Shown piece after piece: positions 61,264-64,000 of a DNA stretch of 64,000 bases. Made by a program: the position numbers and the translations under genes. The stretch lies in contig DATJIW010000094.1 in NCBI GenBank assembly GCA_035492775.1, forward strand, positions 1 to 64,000, written 5' to 3'. The notes under the pieces are model-generated. The model made no database searches and was not told the DNA's origin. It was given only the letters and a program-made list of their open reading frames with translations. The first letter of the stretch is position 1; each line of letters opens with the position of its first letter. Origin of the DNA: DATJFQ01 sp035492775. GTDB taxonomy: Bacteria; Acidobacteriota; Vicinamibacteria; Vicinamibacterales; 2-12-FULL-66-21.

Positions 61264-62500
61264 CGCGCGCGCGCGCCGCGGTCGTCCTCGCGTGCTGCGG
61301 ATCATCTCTCGACTCAACGTCGGGGGCCCCGCACGACACGTCGTCATCCTGAACTCCGGCCTCGAGAAACGCGGCTTCGACACCCTGCTCGTGCACGGAA
61401 CCGTCGGAGCCGACGAAGGCAGCTTCGATCACCTCGCCAGTGAATGCGGGATCGCGTCACGGCGCGTTTCCTCACTCGGCCGCCGCCTGCACCTTCTGGA
61501 CGACATGCGCGCGTTCGGCGGCGTCTGGAGTGCCATCCGTGAATTCCAGCCCGACATCGTGCACACGCATACGGCGAAGGCGGGCGCGCTAGGACGCGCG
61601 GCCGCCTGGATCCGCAATACGTTGCGACGATCGAATCCGCGCATCGTGGTCGTTCACACCTTCCACGGCCACGTGCTGGAGGGCTATTTCAGCGGCATCG
61701 GTGATCGCTTCGCCCGGTCGGCGGAACGTGCCTTGTCCAGGGCCACCGATTGCACGATCGCCATCTCGGAAGGCCAGCGGCAGGCGCTCGTCGAGCGGTT
61801 TCGCGTCGCGGACGCGGCCAGGACCGTCGTCGTGCCCCTCGGACTGCAGCTCGACGATCTGCTGTCCCTGACGCCCGAGCAGCGCGCGCGCGCGCGCGCC
61901 GCAGAATCGTACGGCGATGAATTCGTCGTCGGATATGTCGGACGGCTCGTCCCCGTCAAACAGGTCGAAGTCCTGATTGACGCGATGGCGATCGTCAGGA
62001 AAGAGCTTCCCCGCGCGAGGCTGGTGATCGCCGGAGATGGTCCCGAGCGTTCAGCTCTCGCAGAACGTGCCGCTACGGCGATCGCGGCCGGCCTCACCTC
62101 GTTTCTGGGCTGGCGTGAGGATCTCACCGCGGTATACGCGCCGCTGGATGTCCTGGCGCTGACCTCGAGGAACGAGGGCACGCCGGTGGCGCTGATCGAA
62201 GCGATGGCCGCTGGTATTCCTGTCGCCGCGACTGCTGTGGGAGGCGTTCCTGACGTGGTTGCCCATGGCCGGACCGGCCTGCTGACGGGGAAAACCGCCG
62301 CCGACGTCGCAAGCGCCCTGCTGAGCATCGCGCGCGATCGCGCTGCTGCCGCAGTGAGAGCCGTCAACGCTCGCGAGAGCGTCCGCTCGACGTACTCGGA
62401 TACCGCGCTCGTCGATCGAATCGCCCGACTGTACGAGCACCTCCTCCGGAATCGCTCCGCCTCCACTACGGTTCGCGCTAGACTGCACGAGCCGGCATGA
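61244..62500 (+). CDS. GT4-family glycosyltransferase
   Basis: A 418-residue GT-B enzyme. ISRLNVGGPARHVVIL, HTHTAKAGALGR, HTFHGHVLEGYF, GYVGRLVPVKQ and the donor site NEGTPVALIEAMAAGIPVA are present. GTG at 61244; a later GTG (61256) is also possible. It would act in the repeat-unit assembly. Confidence 0.9.
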   Translation: MSPPVTDARARRGRPRVLRIISRLNVGGPARHVVILNSGLEKRGFDTLLVHGTVGADEGSFDHLASECGIASRRVSSLGRRLHLLDDMRAFGGVWSAIREFQPDIVHTHTAKAGALGRAAAWIRNTLRRSNPRIVVVHTFHGHVLEGYFSGIGDRFARSAERALSRATDCTIAISEGQRQALVERFRVADAARTVVVPLGLQLDDLLSLTPEQRARARAAESYGDEFVVGYVGRLVPVKQVEVLIDAMAIVRKELPRARLVIAGDGPERSALAERAATAIAAGLTSFLGWREDLTAVYAPLDVLALTSRNEGTPVALIEAMAAGIPVAATAVGGVPDVVAHGRTGLLTGKTAADVASALLSIARDRAAAAVRAVNARESVRSTYSDTALVDRIARLYEHLLRNRSASTTVRARLHEPA

Positions 62501-64000
62501 TCGAACGAAGCATCGTCACGGCAGCCATCGCGGGGCTGTCGGCCGCGGCCGCGACGCCTGTCGTGAAACGCATCGCCGTCCGCACCCGGACGGTGGCGCT
62601 ACCGAAACAGGATCGCTGGCACACACGGCCGATTCCCCTGCTCGGCGGTGTCGCGCTTGCGGTCGGCATCACTGCGGGCCTCGCGGTCAGCGGCGCGTCT
62701 CCACGATCCATCGTTCCAGGGCTCGTCGTGATCGCGGGCATGCTCCTGCTCGGCCTCCTGGACGATGTGGTGCGGCTCAAGCCCGTGTCCAAGCTCGTCA
62801 CGCAGATCGTCGTCGCGTCCGCGTTCCCGCTGCTCGGCGGGAGCCCCGGGTGGACAGGGTCGGGGATCCTGAACGGCGTACTCGAGATCGCCTGGATCGT
62901 GACGATCACCAACGCGCTCAATCTGCTCGACAACATGGATGGGCTCTGCGCCGGCATCGCGGCAATAGCGAGCATCGGCTGCTGGCTCGAGTTCGCCGGT
63001 GCGTCGCCAGCGCTCGCCAGCCTGTCTGCCGCGCTCTTTGGCGCGACCGTGGGGTTTCTGTTCTTCAACTTCCGGCCGGCGTCGGTCTTCATGGGTGACG
63101 CGGGCAGCCTCTTGCTTGGCAGTGCGCTGGCGGTGCTCGCTCTCTCCGGCAGCCGTCAGCTCGGTACCGGACTCGTCAGTGCGCTTGCCGTCCCCGTCTG
63201 CCTGCTTCTCATTCCGCTGTTCGACACGGCGTTCGTGACCCTTTCGCGCATCCTGTCGACGCGATCCGCTTCACAGGGCGGCCGCGATCACACGTCGCAT
63301 CGGCTCGTCGCGATGGGGTTCTCGGAAACGCAGGCGGTCCTCTTCCTCTGGGCGCTGGCCGCTGCCGGGAGCGGCATCGCGGTCCTGAGCCATTCGATTG
63401 GCGCCTTCGGGACCGTCATCGTCGCGCCGCTGCTCATCGTCGCGCTGACCCTGCTCGGCATCTGGCTCGCGCGCGTTTCGGTCTACGATGGCGACGATTT
63501 TTCGCTGCTCATCAACCGCGCGTACACGCCATTGCTTGTGGACGTCACCTATCGCCGCCGTCTGTTCGAGATCCTCCTGGACCTCGTTCTTGTGACGTTC
63601 GCGTATTGCGCTGCCTACGTGATCCGGTTCGACCGCGATACGCCGAAGTACTACGCGCTCATGCAGCAGTCGCTGCCGATCGTGATCAGTTGCCAGCTGC
63701 TGGCGTTCCTGACGATGGGGATTTACCGCGGCACGTGGCGGTACATCGGCCTCGGGGACATCACGACGTTTGCGAAGGGCATCGTGCTCGGGGTCCTCGG
63801 GAGCGTGATGGCGCTGGTGTATCTGTACCGCTTCGCCGGCTACTCGCGGGGCGTGTTCATGATCGATTTGATGCTGCTTGGCCTGCTCGTTCCGGGCTCG
63901 CGGCTGTCGTTCAGGATTCTGGGTGACGCGGCAGGGCGGCGCCGGCGGGGGGGCAGCAGCGCCCTCGTCTACGGTGCAGGGGACGCGGGCGCCATCCTCG
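62497..64000 (+). CDS. WecA/MraY-type phosphoglycosyltransferase fused to a FlaA1/CapD-type N-terminus (runs off the window)
   Basis: Open to the window end: 501 codons seen. Residues 1 to about 330 are a polyprenyl-phosphate sugar-phosphate transferase, with LLLGLLDDVVRLKP (Asp pair), NALNLLDNMDGLCAG, FMGDAGSLLLG and GGRDHTSHRLV, about ten helices. Past residue 350, without a stop, four more helices follow (RRRLFEILLDLVLVTFAYC, YRGTWRYIGLGD), then GSSALVYGAGDAGAIL, the start of a Rossmann fold as in WbpM/FlaA1/CapD sugar dehydratases. Start ATG overlaps the previous stop. Confidence 0.88.
   Translation, partial: MIERSIVTAAIAGLSAAAATPVVKRIAVRTRTVALPKQDRWHTRPIPLLGGVALAVGITAGLAVSGASPRSIVPGLVVIAGMLLLGLLDDVVRLKPVSKLVTQIVVASAFPLLGGSPGWTGSGILNGVLEIAWIVTITNALNLLDNMDGLCAGIAAIASIGCWLEFAGASPALASLSAALFGATVGFLFFNFRPASVFMGDAGSLLLGSALAVLALSGSRQLGTGLVSALAVPVCLLLIPLFDTAFVTLSRILSTRSASQGGRDHTSHRLVAMGFSETQAVLFLWALAAAGSGIAVLSHSIGAFGTVIVAPLLIVALTLLGIWLARVSVYDGDDFSLLINRAYTPLLVDVTYRRRLFEILLDLVLVTFAYCAAYVIRFDRDTPKYYALMQQSLPIVISCQLLAFLTMGIYRGTWRYIGLGDITTFAKGIVLGVLGSVMALVYLYRFAGYSRGVFMIDLMLLGLLVPGSRLSFRILGDAAGRRRRGGSSALVYGAGDAGAIL

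Overview
The window reads as chromosome of a high-GC, LPS-bearing (diderm) bacterium. The best lineage clue is a PadR regulator followed by a very large FtsX/MacB-type orphan permease, with a second permease of the same kind converging on it. This is the 'ADOP' arrangement typical of Acidobacteriota. Together with the BNR-propeller secreted protein and the repeated DinB-fold proteins it suggests Vicinamibacteria or a relative, which is inference. I see no insertion sequence, phage, CRISPR array or rRNA.

Layout. 1-5 kb: an amidohydrolase start cut by the window edge, a LOG-family hydrolase, a DinB protein, a NamZ-like muramidase, small unknowns and a P-loop kinase. 5-11 kb: a VKOR-DsbA fusion, two secreted repeat proteins, then a receptor-fold protein without a signal peptide facing a double-HD/LuxR regulator. 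10.7-14.7 kb: tRNA-Leu, secG and the gapA-pgk-tpiA glycolytic operon. 14.8-22.6 kb: a tightly overlapped lipid A/core operon (waaA, lpxK, lpxL-like, waaF, gmhB, hldE split in two, waaC, and a membrane methyltransferase). 22.6-29.9 kb: tRNA-Val, tRNA-Asp, a polytopic membrane protein with a coupled mini-ORF, and padR with the two permeases. 29.9-34.9 kb: pheA behind an apparent ribosome-mediated attenuator, then phosphoketolase and an MFS carrier. 35-42.4 kb: a DinB protein whose 5' end is a tandem repeat, a putative secreted zinc protease, a 1,074-residue BNR propeller protein and a class A penicillin-binding protein. 42.4-42.95 kb: a gene-free block of tandem and inverted repeats. 43-46 kb: holB, ricT, pdxA and smpB in overlapping order. 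46.1-64 kb: a surface-polysaccharide cluster (aminotransferase, RmlD-like reductase, LhgO-like oxidase, O-antigen ligase, gmd, transglutaminase-like protein, methyltransferases, two GT4 enzymes, AsnB, a GT-C-like membrane protein, a Wzx flippase, and a WecA-type transferase fused to the start of a FlaA1/CapD-type enzyme that runs off the end).

The strongest unexpected signal is upstream of pheA. A good promoter is followed by a 37-codon leader ORF with three Phe codons in its last third, two mutually exclusive hairpins and a U-tract terminator, all placed as in a classical phenylalanine attenuator. Other points of interest are a palindromic operator pair overlapping the padR promoter, several probable leaderless messages, the signal-less receptor paired with a duplicated HD/LuxR protein, and the repeat block whose edge contains the stop codon of the penicillin-binding protein gene.
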